Of a DNA stretch of 31,396 bases, positions 31,239-31,396 are shown piece after piece; position 1 is the first letter of the stretch; every line of letters begins with the position of its first letter. Position numbers and translations under genes: made by a program. Under the pieces are notes generated by a model that saw only the letters and a list, made by a program, of their open reading frames with translations, did no database searches and was not told the origin of the DNA. This DNA is from Priapulus caudatus (taxonomy: Eukaryota; Priapulida; Priapulimorpha; Priapulimorphida; Priapulidae): assembly GCF_000485595.1 (NCBI RefSeq), contig NW_014577195.1, positions 24,056 through 55,451 of the forward strand, given 5' to 3'.

Positions 31239-31396
<158 letters not shown>

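Overview
The window looks like nuclear DNA of an invertebrate bilaterian animal. It has spliced genes with GT-AG introns, a neuropeptide-type GPCR, a collagen-olfactomedin membrane protein, very abundant micro- and minisatellites, and several small inverted-repeat elements. CpG is well retained in the unique DNA. I cannot name the phylum from sequence alone. I see nothing bacterial, no CRISPR array, no tRNA or rRNA gene, and no recognisable transposase or reverse transcriptase.

Layout. Positions 1-6950 are mostly non-coding: a (TA)n tract, a 0.7-kb 11-bp minisatellite (434-1163), a probable non-autonomous transposable element with inverted ends (about 1975-3759) carrying long (GT)n and (CA)n arms, AT-rich and GA-rich tracts, and a 0.46-kb degenerate tetranucleotide block (6425-6885). 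At 6962-7468 (minus) lies the first coding exon of a rhodopsin-class GPCR of the GnRH/adipokinetic hormone/corazonin receptor type. It covers TM1 to TM4 and ends at a clean splice donor; the downstream exons were not found in the window. Positions 7.5-13.1 kb hold a CpG-rich possible promoter, microsatellites, a 104-bp tandem duplication and no convincing gene.

Positions 13166-27706 (plus) hold a complete colmedin/gliomedin-like gene that I could assemble as ten exons encoding about 614 residues. The order is a short N-terminus, one membrane anchor, a polybasic furin-type region, 49 uninterrupted Gly-X-Y triplets that stay in register across five splice junctions, a short linker and a single-exon olfactomedin domain. 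Family members (vertebrate gliomedin, nematode UNC-122/COF-2) are type II membrane or shed matrix proteins acting at neuronal or neuromuscular contacts. Intron 4 contains a 4.4-kb (ATGG)n satellite. Intron 6 contains a 72-bp tandem duplication that copied the splice acceptor. Intron 9 contains a 137-bp inverted repeat able to form a long RNA hairpin just before the olfactomedin exon.

Positions 27.8-31.4 kb are intergenic DNA with a foldback element (28497-28694), two palindromes, a possible orphan terminal exon on the minus strand (30528-30751) and a terminal (CA)n run in which the window ends. The GPCR and colmedin genes are divergent and about 5.7 kb apart. Nothing shows that they act together.

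Most long open frames here are by-products of simple repeats whose unit length is not a multiple of three, so that all frames stay open. They should not be read as proteins. I did not find a convincing new multi-gene system. The most unusual content is the repeat architecture inside the colmedin introns.
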